A stretch of 64,000 nt of DNA from Conchocele bisecta (Eukaryota > Mollusca > Bivalvia > Lucinida > Thyasiridae). The stretch is taken from contig CM055275.1 in NCBI GenBank assembly GCA_029237695.1, forward strand, positions 12,164,899 to 12,228,898, written 5' to 3'. Positions 22,675-34,482 of this stretch are shown here, in pieces; the first letter of the stretch is position 1, and the number at the start of each line of letters is the position of its first letter. The position numbers and the translations under genes were made by a program. Below the pieces are notes generated by a model, which was given only the letters and a program-made list of their open reading frames with translations, searched no databases and was not told where the DNA came from.

Positions 22675-23750
22675 GTTACGATTTATGAAAATGTTCATAG
22701 TGAGAGGGCATATTACTGTCCTTGTGAAAATTTTCATAGTGAGAGGGAATATGACGGTCTATGAAAATTTTCATAATGAGAGGGCATATTACTGTCCATA
22801 TGAACATTTTCTTAGTGAGAGGAAATATGACGGTCTATGAAAATGTTCATAGTGAGAGGGAATATTACGGCTTATGAAAATTTTCATAGTGAGAGGGAAT
22901 ATGACGGTTTATGAAAATCTTCATAGTGAGAGGGATAGTACTGCTTAAGCAAATTTTCATAGTGAGAGGGAATATTACGATTTATGAAAATTTTCATAGT
23001 GAGAGGGAATATTACGGCTTATGAAAATTTTCATAGTGAGAGGGAATATGACGGTCTATGAAAATTTTCATAGTGAGAGGGAATATTACGGTCTATGAAA
23101 ATTTTCATAGTGAGAGGGAATATGACGGTTTATGAAAATTTTCATAGTGAGATCGATTGTACGGCTTATGATAATTTTCATAGTGACAGTACGGTTTATG
23201 AAAATTTTCATAATTACTACTGTTTTTCTCAGAACAATGTTATGAAAAGTTTCATAGTGAGAGTTAATATGACGGTCTATGAAAATTTTCATAGTGAGAG
23301 GGAATATTACTGTCTATGAAAATTTTCATAGTGAGAACAATATGACGGTATATCGAAAATTTTCATAGTGAGATCGATTGTAGGCGGTTATGATATCATA
23401 GTGACAGTACGGTTTATGAAAATTTTCATAATGATTAATGTTTTTCTCAGAACAATGTTATGAAAAGTTTCATAGTGAGAGGGAATATGACGGTCTATGG
23501 AAATTTTCATAGTGAGTGGGAATATTACGGTCTATGAAAATTTTCATAGTGAGAGGGAATATGACGGTTTATGAAAATTTTCATAGTGAGATCGATTGTA
23601 CGGCTTATGATAATTTTCATAGTGATAGTACGGTTTATGAAAATTTTCATAATGACTATTGTTTTTCTCAGAACAATGTTATGAAAATTTTCATAGTGAC
23701 TTCAATATATGAGTTGCACTGGTGATTGCTGAGTAATTTTCATAGTCAAG
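22675..23750 (+). repeat. 37-bp satellite with ATGAAAATTTTCAT palindrome (right)
   Basis: There are about 28 units, ATGAAAATTTTCATAGTGAG then AGGGAATATGACGGTCT, opposite in orientation to 16450-17165. A block with GATCGATTGTACGGCTTATG..TTTTTCTCAGAACAATGTTA occurs three times (about 23150, 23370 and 23590), a higher-order repeat. Confidence 0.88.
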
Positions 23751-23841
23751 TGCAGTCTAAATTTTTCATAACCCTCCTTATGCATATGGGGTCGTTATTT
23801 TGAGCAACTGGATTTGCTCAAATAAAACTGGAGCCTGTTAG

Positions 23842-24215
23842 ATATTACATTTTCTGGCAAAGTAAACATTCATTCACCATTACCCCACGTATTGATTGGT
23901 ATTATATCAGACGTAAATTTCCACACTGATCCGTGGCGATAACCGTGTTTCATTAAAATGTTACGGACAGTGCTATTTATTCGCTGCATTTATTTTTTAA
24001 TATATAATACTTTATAATTAGTCGAAAATATTATTTTTTCAGGTGGCACATTTAATTAGTATAAATAATTAAAAAAATACCATGCCTCATTTGCATATGA
24101 AAATAGCATGATACGACCGCGTGTCACTATCAGTAAATGATTATATCTGTAAAGCGGACACTCGTAATTTTTAGAACTGGTGGAATAGTGACACAATTAT
24201 ACTCTTATTTAATAA
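23842..24215 (-). mobile_element. MITE family 2, truncated copy
   Basis: It begins TTTTCTGGCAAAGTAAACATTC next to the outer end of arm A and stops after GACACAATTATACTCTTATT. The far terminus is missing. Confidence 0.65.
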
Positions 24216-25509
24216 TTTAATATGAGGAGACGTATGGCTAGATGGATCCCGATGATGGTGAACATGTAGCAGAAGTCCAGGCGAGTTACCAATTTGTCTC
24301 GAGTTTTAGGATAGTTGAAGTGACATCTGTACATTTGTCCAATTGAGTGGTTACCGTGGATGAATCTATTATAAAATATCGTCGATTGAGGCGTTATTCA
24401 ATCCTCCATATTCGCCCAATCTTGCCCTATGTGATTTAATTTTTTAATATCGTACACGAACAGCCGCATAAAATGAATCCACTTCGACAACATCAGCAGT
24501 CAATAATCTTACTGCTGGTATTTCAGGTGGTATGTTTGAACAAAGGTGAATTGCATTGCCTGACTTAGCTGTCGGAAGTGCATGTATAAAGAAGATTGCA
24601 TACCGTTTATTTTGAAAAATAATAACCCATTGTGCGAGCACGAATGAAAGCATGGACATGTTCTTATTCTTTTGAACAATAAGGAGCATAACATTAACAT
24701 AACGTTATGACGTTGGGTTCCATATCGCGTGAAGACGCTGCGTTCGTAACGATAGAATTGCCCATGATATATTAATGATGAGTTGTGCATATTAATCGAT
24801 GTAGCATTTATCAATCATCATGATGTGAATTTTCAGTTAATCCAAAGCATATGGATGTTGCAGCATAATAATAATGGTTATTCAACCAACACTGGAAAAA
24901 GAAAATCTTACAAGCAACCTATCCGCGATGATCGGTGGCTGGTAATAATGTCATGTGTTGGCAGTTTCAACATTAGCTACACGAGTGACAGTACAACTTT
25001 ATGTACATATTGTGCTTGCTAAAATCTTCTAAAATTATCCCACGGGATCATAACCCAAACCGTGTAAATATAATACATAAGTTGATGTTGCAGGTTGCAT
25101 ATGGGATGCCCATCCCCCATATAAATCCGCCACAGCTGGAAGCTCATTTTAGATATATATGTGTGACGAATGACTTTCATATCATGATAAAGTTGTGTTA
25201 TTTTAATTACCACAGACCCACATAGATAGAAAGAAGTGATAAACAGATCACGTAAACACTTTTCATTTCTTTTTCATTTCATTTCGGTATGAAATACATT
25301 TCAGACACACCGATTGGCATTCAGGGATGAACTATATTCCCAGGGGGGCACTTGTCCCCGAATCCCCAATCCCCACCCTTCGCCGTCGGATCATATGTTT
25401 GTGCCCACACGTAATTTTCACGATCATTGTTTTCTATTCCAATATTATATCATAAGGATTTGTGCGGAATTGTTGCAAATGGAGTATTTTGTAGACATTG
25501 CACGTGTAC
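24216..25509. other. No gene seen
   Basis: I recognise neither coding sequence nor a clear repeat. Open frames here are short and lack familiar motifs. Confidence 0.4.
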
Positions 25510-26545
25510 ATCTGCAGTAGGCCGCTTATAACATTAAATTTGTGACAAAACACGACGCCGGGTAGATGTTGTAGCGTGATACCTTATAATAATTGTTTGT
25601 CGCCGTGTGTCTTTCTTGAGGATCGCATTACCATCGCGTGATTCAGACATACATTATTATGTAGTCAGGTGATAAACTGATTAGTTGATACTACAAATCG
25701 TGGGAAAAGCAAGTTTATGACCATCAAATTTCCAATTAATTTCAAGACTTTTCGAAAAAACTCCACCGACCTCACTGTGTGTTTTGTGCATTATGTATTG
25801 CTTATAAACAAACAATCAAGAAGCTGCATTGAAATCACTGATTCTGAATCTATTAGAGAGATTTTGATGCATTTATTTTGCCAAATTCAATACAATCCCC
25901 GGATATATATGTCGATATATATGCGTTCTACCTCCGTTTATGATAAAAATGAGTCTCAATTTACCAAGATAATAGATTGTAATATCGTTGACATACACAA
26001 GGTTGTTTAAGAATCAAAGTGCAGTGTAACCGAAGACTTTGCTGATATGTAGCCAGGTAAATTGTACGTTCACCATTTTGAATTCATAAGGACAACCGAC
26101 GAAAAAGAGAGACAATGTCAAAGAACGACAGTTGGGCGACAAAATACAGCACTTCAAGCATTTCTAAGTCATTGATGCTGCGAGGAACTCGTACAAGTAT
26201 CCTTGCTATACTATTTTGTCACGACACCATGGCCATAACGTCAAACAAGGAATCACGTTCAGTGACGTCATAAGTACGTGACGTCACGTCATGACGTCAT
26301 AATATATGTACTGAGGTGCAAGGCATCGCGTCTCATATGAGTGAAAGTTTAAGTAAGTTATCATTTTACGTTTTCTGTTCACACTTACAGTTAACTGACA
26401 CCAGTAAACGTAAATGGGAGGGCAAAATGTGAAATTTTACGGCGACGTTAGAAAATTTGAATCGTCGTTTTTCCGACGTCGTTTACCGCTTTTCATGATG
26501 TTGTCATTAAGCCCGGTTTTCGTATGGCGCGGCCCATTTGTATTG
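25510..26545 (-). repeat. Inverted repeat B, right arm
   Basis: It ends with GTTGTCATTAAGCCCGGTTT then TCGTATGGCGCGGCCCAT, the complement of 18026-18065. The match continues inwards through ACGTCACGTCATGACGTCAT, ATTGATGCTGCGAGGAACTC, GTCGCCGTGTGTCTTTCTTG and AGGCCGCTTATAACATTAA. A block at about 25730-25900 has no partner in the left arm. Confidence 0.72.
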
Positions 26546-27089
26546 TTTATAGTACTTTTGTTTTATATACAAAATCCTGATAAAAAATGTCAGCGGACCT
26601 AGTATCGTCGTATATACATGTATTCAATTAAACAACTTTACACAGGGCCTTGATGAAAACACGTTAAAAAAAACATCCCGATATGCCCATTTAAAGAGAG
26701 TAATTAATATGTACATAATGTAGGAAACCATGTAGAGTTTCAGGTAACGAGTGTTAACTGTATTTTCATACCATAACCATTTTCGACCATATATCGCACA
26801 TACGGTATACTTAACCCGAAATTGAGATATTTATACATTGCTTGGGCATGTACTGCTGTTGCTAAGCAACACAATATTAATTATAATACAGCAAAAGAAA
26901 TTGAATATTTTGAACATATTTAGATCATATCAGTTTATGAATATTTAAGAAGACACTTGTATATCATGTTTCGTTTCTATGGACGTCACCAACATTTTTT
27001 AAAAGGAGGTTAGAGAGTGGACTCCTTACATATTTCGTTTACTTCACAGTCCCAGGGCGACTTTTATTTATAGAAGCCAAATGCTGCAT

Positions 27090-27572
27090 CCGGGTATGTT
27101 GGTACAAACTGTTCTTTATAGGCATTAAACAAGTGTATAATTGTGTCACTATTACACCTGTTCTAAAAATTATGAGTGCCCGCTTTACATATATAATGAT
27201 TTTGTAATATTTATTTTACTGATAGTGTCTCGCGGTGGTACATGTACATGTATAAGGCTATTTTCATATGTAAATTAGGCATGGTATATTTTACTTATTT
27301 ATACTAATTAAATGCGACACCTTATTTACGACAGATTATAAAATTTGATCATTGCACATGAAATAATATTTTTTTTTTAAGGAAACACGGTTATCGCCCC
27401 TGATATCAGTGTGGAAATTCATGTTTGATATACGAAGTACAATAATGCCAATTATATCGTCGGGAAATGGTTAAAGACTGTTTATTTTACCCGAACATGT
27501 CATATCTAATGAATGGACGAAATAAATATGCCTCCCTATGTTATAACCTGGCATGTGGGCATGCACCTTTAA
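27090..27572 (+). mobile_element. MITE family 2 copy
   Basis: GGTACAAACTGTTCTTTATA near the left end and GTGGGCATGCACCTTTAA at the right end mark the family. The right end shares its TTAA with the next element. Confidence 0.65.
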
Positions 27573-27792
27573 CCCTTCCTACGGAAATTGACGGAAATTG
27601 ACGGAAATTACCGTCTGCTGTTTTTAATTTTTGCCTTAATTCGTAACAAAAAAACTGTTTTTACAGCACATGAGAATCGTCTCCAGTGGAGACGATTCTC
27701 ATGCGCTGTCGAAACTGGTTTTTGTCAAGAAATATTGAAAATAAAACATTTCCAACAGACGACAAAATTTAATTGAGCGTAGTAAGGGTTAA
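27569..27792. mobile_element. piggyBac-like MITE
   Basis: The ends are TTAACCCTTCCTACG and CGTAGTAAGGGTTAA. The centre has an inverted GAGAATCGTCTCCAGTGGAG / ACGATTCTC hairpin. ACGGAAATTG is repeated three times near the left end. Confidence 0.72.
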
Positions 27793-27918
27793 GCAGCATA
27801 TGTGTGAACATTAGCATATTTCAATACGTTTGGCGCCGCTTGACTGTATCTTGTTAGTAGAGCATTGTGAATACTATAATGTCCGCTCATTCATGCACTG
27901 AAAATAGCGATCCCGGAC

Positions 27919-28430
27919 CTAATTACCACTCAGTAGGCACAAACTATTCTTTATAGGAATTAAATAAGTGTATAATTGTGTCACTATTCCACCCGTTCAA
28001 CTCGCATACAGCCCCACGTATTTATTGGTACTATTATACATTTTAGATCAGACGTAAATTTCCACACTGATATCAGGGGCGATAACCGTGTTTCCTTTAA
28101 ATGTTAACGGACTTTACTATTTATTCCCTGTATTTATTTTTTGATGTGCAATTACATGTATCATACTTTATAATTTGTCGAAAATATTTGTTTTCAGGTA
28201 ACGCATTTAATTAGTACAAATAATTAAAAAATGATCGTGCCTCATTTGCATATGAAAATAGCCTGACACCACCGCGAGTCGCTATCAGTAAAATAAATAT
28301 TTACTAAATGATTATATCTGTATAACGGGTACTTGTACCTTTTAGAACTGGTGGAATAGTGACACAATAATACACTTATTCCTATAAAAAACAGTTTGTG
28401 CCTACTTAATTAGTATGTACCTTTAAAGCC
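27919..28430. mobile_element. Chimeric MITE family 2 (two ends head to head)
   Basis: 27930-27999 is the left end in plus orientation, with CAGTAGGCACAAACTATTCT. From about 28012 to the TATGTACCTTTAA at 28420 the sequence is a longer copy in minus orientation. The same end therefore occurs on both sides, pointing outwards. Confidence 0.6.
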
Positions 28431-28672
28431 CCTATGCGGCTCAAGTTGCCGAATTTGGCCTCCTATTGGGTTTTCCCACACATAAATCCAACAGGTTTCT
28501 ATTTACACACACTTTGAAACTGTTTGCATTCATTTTGGTACAAAAATGAGTTTGTTGTCGATGAAAATATCAATATTTGTTGATAAACAAACAGCAGGTG
28601 CGTGTTTCAAAGCCTGATCGATTTTCCGATAGACGCTCGGGTCAACTCCTCAACTACCCGATTCGCGGCCTT
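28425..28672 (+). repeat. Dispersed repeat, copy of 4557-4815
   Basis: CGGCTCAAGTTGCCGAATTT through AGACGCTCGGGTCAAC matches the copy at 4.6 kb with few changes. Confidence 0.65.
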
Positions 28673-28795
28673 TAAAGAAACACAAATTATCAATAAGAAA
28701 AATATTTTTTAGATTTAATGTGTTTAATGGCCAAATGTTCGTCGGCAGCAAAACGTGGAACAGACAGTAGTGCATTTGTACATATTTACATATGG

Positions 28796-28989
28796 TTAAC
28801 CATAAGAAGACGGGAAACGGAAATTGTCGTCTGTTGTTGTGTTATATTTTGTCTTCTTTCTCATTAAAAACGTGGTTTGACAGCACTTTAGAATCATTTC
28901 CTTTGGAAATGATTCTAAGGTGTGGTCTAACCATGTATTTGATGATGAAAATGGCAAATAAAGAAAAATCTGCAGACGACAACATTTAA
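28796..28989. mobile_element. piggyBac-like MITE, diverged
   Basis: It lies between TTAA at 28796 and TTAA at 28986. It carries ATTGTCGTCTGTTGTTGTG and TCTGCAGACGACAAC in inverse, and an AGAATCATTTCC..GGAAATGATTCT core as in the other copies. Confidence 0.6.
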
Positions 28990-29237
28990 TTCAGCAATGT
29001 GTAAATATTGAAAATAACCTGATACCACCGCGCGTCAATATCAGTAAAATAAATATTACTGTATGATTGTACCTGTGTATGAGTGTGCTATCTCATCAGG
29101 AGCTACAGTTGTCACAAACCCCATAAGTCACAATTCTGCAGTCATAGGGATCTTAGTTAGTTATCTCCCTTTGATTTTATTTATAGAAATCCGGTCCAAA
29201 TTCAATATTGTATGGCATTGTCTTTTTGTAAACAAGG

Positions 29238-29412
29238 CAACTTATCTGGAGCTCTGGATTCGGATGAATTCTGGTTGAAAACACTTAGTCACTTAGTCAC
29301 TATTGTGGCTCCTTTTCAGAATAAGCCAAGCTACATTCTGAAAAGGAGCCACTATAGTGACTAAGTGTTTTCGACCAGAGTTCATCCGAATCCAGGGCTC
29401 CAGGTAAGTTGT
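29238..29412. repeat. Foldback, near-perfect
   Basis: CAACTTATCTGGAGCTCTGG through TGGCTCCTTTTCAGAAT is mirrored by ATTCTGAAAAGGAGCCACTA through CCAGGGCTCCAGGTAAGTTG. The arms are about 75 bp with a loop of about 20 bases. The left arm has a TTAGTCAC duplication missing on the right. Confidence 0.85.
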
Positions 29413-29901
29413 ATGTCTAAAGAGTATTGTACTCCCTGATTTCAACTTCATGATAATAAAATAAAACAAATTTAAAAATGCACTTATTTGAGCTGCAAAA
29501 ATTTTACTTTATTACAGTATTTTCACTAATTAATTTGAAAATCAATGTGCATTTTCATATTGCTGGGAGTATTTTGTACTCCCACTTAAAATAAAATAAG
29601 TGCGTAAACTGAAATACGCCAATACGCATCTTATCAGGAGCAGTGTCGAATCATTTTGAACTGTAACGACACCCAAATCCACCCAAATATAATCTAAATA
29701 CGAGTGCTGATCCAGAAGTTCGTGGACAACATCAGTTAACAGACCGAGCATGGAGGTATTCTTGAAATATATTGCAGGCATGTGTCTTTATATATAATGA
29801 GTATATGAATGAACTTTCGTGAACATATCTGGTATAGCGGCGCAGGTCACGACGTCACTTGTTGTGACGTGACGTTACGTTATACGGACAATACGTCGAC
29901 G

Positions 29902-30156
29902 TTACTCACATAATTGTTTTCCAAAATATCGTCCACCGACAGAAATGAATTTCTGATGCCACTCAACCCACTTGCGGAGATCTTTATACCACTGTGGTTC
30001 GAAAGAGCTTAAGATGTTTGTAGTTTCAGTTCGTAACTCTGATATATCTGTGAATCGTCTTCCCATTAGTTCACTCTCCAATCGCAGGAGTAACGCAAAA
30101 TGACAAGGTGGAAGGTCGGGTGAACATGGGCGATGTTAGAACATTTCCGCTCCCAA
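29902..30156 (-). pseudogene. mariner-type transposase, C-terminal remnant
   Basis: On the minus strand this reads PCSPDLPPCHFALLLRL followed by ELMGRRFTDISEL and ends WHQKFISVGGRYFGKQLCE with a TAA at 29902-29904. This is the last third of a mariner (Tc1/mariner superfamily) DDD transposase, where YSPDLAP.D....P.LK..L.G..F and a W.KCI...G.Y..K tail are usual. An in-frame stop lies seven codons into the fragment. The third catalytic Asp, expected right after APC/APS, is His here. The two upstream catalytic Asp residues and the DNA-binding region are absent, so it cannot be active. Confidence 0.78.
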
Positions 30157-30879
30157 CTTGGTGGGGGTGATGGCTCTTTGACAAGGTGGAGGAACTCGAG
30201 AAGCTGGTCGAAAAACAACTTTTTTAGAAATTCACTCCGAAACTAGGTTAGATAGCTTGGAAATGGTCTAACTAAGAAAACAAGAGTTAGTTTGTGAAAA
30301 TCGGTCCAGTAATTCTAAAATTATTCCAACACTATTGAGGTGAAGTGAGACACTTTTTCCGTTGCTATTTTGAACCCACTGGTCACATGACGAGAGGTCA
30401 AAGTTGAGAAAATAAAGCTAGTACGGCTGGTACCCGGTTACATTGTAATTATATGCAAACTGAGCACAAAAACAAACGTGCAAGTGTATTATGCTACTTT
30501 GATGTATATACGGTTAGTAGCGAATATAGATGATGTGTATTAGGTCCCCTTTATTAGGTTACTTCAGACGCTGGTTGCGGTATAAATAAGTGTATTATCG
30601 TGTGCTAGTCGGTGTGCCATTAGCGAAACAAACCAATTGTATGTATACCATTGACTATCCGGATATATACTATTCGCCATTTGGAACGCGGATCTCTGTG
30701 ATACATACATGTACATATTATAATTTTATAGGATGTACAGGATGTACACTTTCCAGTAGTCGGTCTGTAAATCTAAAACATAGACGTGATCAGTGTAACT
30801 TCTGTACAAATAGTACACTGACTGCTGTAGCCCGATAACGATATGTATGGCTTGTTAGAGGCAAAACGAGTGTTTCATT

Positions 30880-30975
30880 GATGGAATGGCGAACAGTGCA
30901 GCACCTGATCAGATTGCGGATACACAGGCTGATCTGGATCTCCACTGTTCGCAAAACCCATAAGCAAAATGTAGC
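30880..30975. repeat. Dispersed repeat copy
   Basis: GGAATGGCGAACAGTGCAGC, CTGATCAGATTGCGGATACA and GGCTGATCTGGATCTCCACT then GTTCGCAAAACCCATAAGC match the repeat at 6100-6225. Confidence 0.55.
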
Positions 30976-31055
30976 TTACCAAAATAAACTATTGTCACAT
31001 AAATTTATTTTTAGGCTAATCAACATTCGTATCATTTGTTAGATTGGATATTATA

Positions 31056-31240
31056 TATGTGACGCGCCAAGCGAAAACCTCCCTTATCGGTAAACGCGAC
31101 GTAATGAGTTATGACGTTACAAAAAAACGGCGTAATTTTCGCGTTATTGTCGTGTCTATACGTATGCATTAAATGGCGTTTTTGGGAAATAAATTTAAAT
31201 AGACAATAAATAAAATTTAAGCATGGCGGTTTATTTTTTT
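31056..31240 (+). repeat. Terminal segment GTGACGCGCCAAGCGAAAACC
   Basis: The start is nearly identical to the inner end of arm C (GTGAAGCGCCAAGCGAAAAC at 44659) and similar to the arm B end. It is followed by AAACGCGACGTAATGAG and ACGTTAC. It is probably one end of a related inverted-repeat element; the other end was not found. Confidence 0.45.
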
Positions 31241-31274
31241 TACTTATTGCCATAAATACGCCTGCTTACATATT

Positions 31275-31338
31275 ATTGGATTTACATTTATTGAGCATAG
31301 GCTGCATATGCAGCCTATGCTTAATAAATGTAAATCCA
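31275..31338. repeat. Solo hairpin core of MITE family 1
   Basis: GGATTTACATTTATTGAGCA..GGCTGCATATGCAGCC..TTAATAAATGTAAATCC. It lacks the GTTTCACTAAAC outer ends present in the other copies. Confidence 0.8.
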
Positions 31339-31986
31339 TAATTGTTCTTTATTTTATTTCGAAGAAAGCGGTGACAGTAAATGTTTCTGATAATAAAAAA
31401 AATACCTCACGATGTAAGCAAATCTAACTGTGTTTAATAAATCGGCAACAGAGAACATGAAGAACATAGTTTCCTTTTTTTGTTATACCACCGGTCAAGG
31501 TATCTACATTGGACAACTGCTCACGTCGTTCTCAAGACAATTCGTACCGAAATAAAACAATATGCAGATGTGCCAGTCAAGGCGGTAGGATGGATTGGGC
31601 TACGGCGGCGAAAAACTTCCGGTTACTTAGATACAATTTAAATAATCACACTTCTTTATTTAGTCTAATTCCCCGTGTATGATCGACCCTACCTCATAAA
31701 CCTACACCATACTCTCGTATGTGTATTGCATTCATGCGGACATGATAACTCAGGTCAGGGAAAACACATTCACATTCACATACTAATACTAATACTATTT
31801 ACTTTCCATTGTGTTTTAATGACAAACAAATGTACGTAGATAATAAACATACATGTTTGATTCTCTGATAAAATATAATGACTAAAGGAATATGCAAAGA
31901 AGACGCCAGTGAATGAAATATACAGTGGATTTGCATGGTAACATTCAAGTCGGTTACTTTCGCTCTAGGCAAACGAAGAACATTGA
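31339..31986. other. No gene seen
   Basis: Nothing is recognised between the solo hairpin and the LINE remnant, apart from short ACATTCACATTCACATAC-type simple repeats near 31770. Confidence 0.4.
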
Positions 31987-32502
31987 TTTCGTGTTTCCCG
32001 ACTAATTGTTTTAGTTAGTAATTTAAAATATTCCGGTTGGCTTGCTTTTGCTGTACGTATCTGTAGTAGAGGTATTTTATGCGCTTTTATTTTATCAGTA
32101 ACACCATCAAATTTGTGGTATGCAGCACTGAAACATCCGTCAAGGTTGCGCGCTTGTACATTTGCTGCAAAGCTATGTACAGTTAGAATCAACCGTTCTG
32201 ATCCTGATAGCCCCAGGATATGTAGTAAATGTTGGGCCGATTTTGATGACGAACTCGTTCATTTACTACGCGAGTGTAATTACGCTGCCGTTAGAATAGT
32301 GTTCTGCCAATTTTGGCAGTATACCAAGGAGAAATTTGGTAGGCGGCTATATGAATACTTATCGAACAATGACACTGAAACATTGATTATACACGTGTTA
32401 GGAGGAAAACACGACATGATTATGAACTTTATGATGGAAGACGAATATTTTCTGTTCTTAACAGAATGTGCACGCACACTGTGTCGTATATATTCAGCCT
32501 AA
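31987..32502 (+). pseudogene. LINE (non-LTR retrotransposon) C-terminal remnant
   Basis: An open frame from after the TGA at 31984 to the TAA at 32500-32502 reads NLWYAALKHPSRLRACTFAA, then RICSKCWADFDDELVHLLREC. The latter has Cys-X2-Cys-X9-His-X4-Cys spacing, the small zinc finger found after the reverse transcriptase in several LINE clades. The sequence then continues to ECARTLCRIYSA. The reverse transcriptase and endonuclease are absent, as expected for a 5'-truncated insertion. The frame may be uninterrupted, which suggests a fairly young copy. The clade is not decided. Confidence 0.55.
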
Positions 32503-34482
32503 CGACCACTGATCAGAGAGCATTTCGCAAGGCCCATGTGCGACAATGTTTATTGGGTTGAGAATGTCTTCAGCTGCATTTCCCTCGCACAGTTGCTTTG
32601 AAAATGAAGCTATTGATATGAAATTTGTTAATTGTTTATCCATGTATTGTTGTTTAATTCAAATTATGTACTCTCCTAGCATTGGAGGAAATAAAGTTAT
32701 ACATACATGCCTTACATTATATTTTATCATTGCTGTAAGCGGCTTGATAAAATGTATTTATATGATAATAGTCACGTGATTCAAAGTGTCATGTGATCAT
32801 GGTCATGTGATGTCATGGCGTAGGAACTACTTTTCTGTACTTATATCTGTATATATGATTGGTCAAAGCTTTTCCCGCCTTGGTCGAACTACTTTTCTCG
32901 TGCGATGATTCGCGCTCCTGCATGTTTGAACTCTTTGTGAATTCACTTCGCTTGCGATTGTCATGCAGTTCACTTCGACGTATTTTATTAATTTAAAACT
33001 ATTTGGTGAATCCGTTCTTCTGGGGCTGTGAGACTTCGGGCCTTGTCGTGTATGTTGTTCTATGGGCTAACTTATTGTCGGTTTATGGCTGTTGGAATTC
33101 CGCGTGTCATTATCTGGAATTGTGTGTCTTTTGTCGGTTCGGTTGCGCCACGCGTTCTATTGCACTTTCACTATTGCATGTGCCTAACATTTGCAGATTA
33201 ACCTCTATGCACGGGTGAGAGGCAGTGACTGGGGATCAAAGGCTGAGAAACAGTATTTCTTGTAAGTGTCCTTGTTTGTGCTATTGTATCCATCCGCCTG
33301 TGATCTAACTGTTCGCAAATCACTGGCTTAATTGTTTGTCAACCAACTACACAGGGTATTGTAGGAATAACAATGCTTGCCACATAGGTAGGAAATATTA
33401 ACTTTTTCCATGCACAGGACTGTGTATATATTCGTATATATCTGTTTGATAAGCCATAGAACAGAATGTGTGTTTTATTCCTTAAATTCATGTGTAAAAG
33501 TGTAAGTCATGCATTCATGTTTGTAGGTTCGACGTATCTCTGAATAGTTGCTTATTATGTTTTATTGTGTATTTTCAGAGCTGTGAGATACATCGCATAC
33601 CATATATCATATCATATTAAAGACTGACTATGCAAATCGAACTTGACTACCGTATCACTGAAATCCCAGTTTACGGCTCGGTTACATATCAAAACGCAAA
33701 CTTTCAAAGGAATATACATTGACCATCCAAATCCGGTCCTGATTAATGAATAGTATTTATAGTTTACTTAGCGCCCAGACTACATACGTCGGGCTTCAAT
33801 ATTTACACCGAACAATTAGCGACAATTTGTGCTCGATATATGGATGGGCCCATTACTCAGTCCTGTGTGTCCGCAGTGTGGAGCAATGTTATTATCGCAG
33901 CTTTACCGATTAGAATGCAGAAATCGAAATATGTTACGAATTAACAGGTATTCAATACATGTATAGGAATTGAGATTTTACGTTACACATACAATAAATA
34001 CGCAAGTACTTATATTACACATCAGGGCTTCTAAAATTATTTCTGAATGCCAATCGGTCCGGACGTAACTGTCGGCCCGAAGGAGCCGGTACGCTTAGTG
34101 CTACCCCCACCCCCCACCCCCTGCCTCTCATGTTTTGTAAATTTATTTACTTTCCAATAAACATGTTTTGGCAGCATATGAGAATCGTCTCCTAAGTCGA
34201 TGTTTATGTGTCCTGTTGGGGACACGTTACAATCTCGCGTTTTTTTATTGCTGATGCTGAACATGTTTGGGTCTTCGCTAGTCGCATACTATACAATAAG
34301 CTCGGTTTTGTCCGATCACGTCGTACATAACATGCACCTGCGGTTGTAATCAATACTGACTGTGACGTGCGGAGGGTGAATGAGACACCAAAGTTTACAA
34401 AGTCATGCCGATCTAAAATTTGATACATGCCGACGCGATGTCAACAGACAAACATTTACGATCAATTACTCAACACATATTT
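32503..34482. other. No gene confirmed; possible solo LTR at about 32788-33688
   Basis: I see no protein motif. The stretch from TGTCATGTGATCATGG to GGCTCGGTTACA has TG..CA ends, a polyadenylation-like ATTAAAG near the right end and no coding, so it could be a solo LTR. I find no convincing target duplication and no internal region, so this stays a suggestion. Confidence 0.25.

Larger units (their letters stand above)
21272..23845. repeat. Inverted repeat A, right arm
   Basis: This is the reverse complement of 16350-18015, from TGCAAATATCCAATACTGA to AAACTGGAGCCTGTTAGAT. It includes a MITE family 3 copy (21365-21545), the shared AAGATCATCGTATGACATTT segment in complement, an insert at about 22088-22540 absent from the left arm, and a longer 37-bp array. 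The GGATTCGAACCAG near 21331 looks like a tRNA B box but no A box accompanies it. Confidence 0.8.

Noticed and set aside
23086..23725. Open frames of 60-75 codons in the 37-bp satellite (MKIFIVRGNM-like)
   Set aside because: They are translations of the tandem repeat. The 37-bp period shifts frame each unit and both strands give similar frames.
32788..33688. Possible solo LTR with TG..CA ends
   Set aside because: No target duplication, no primer-binding site or internal region, and no second copy in the window. Mentioned only as a suggestion in the feature list.
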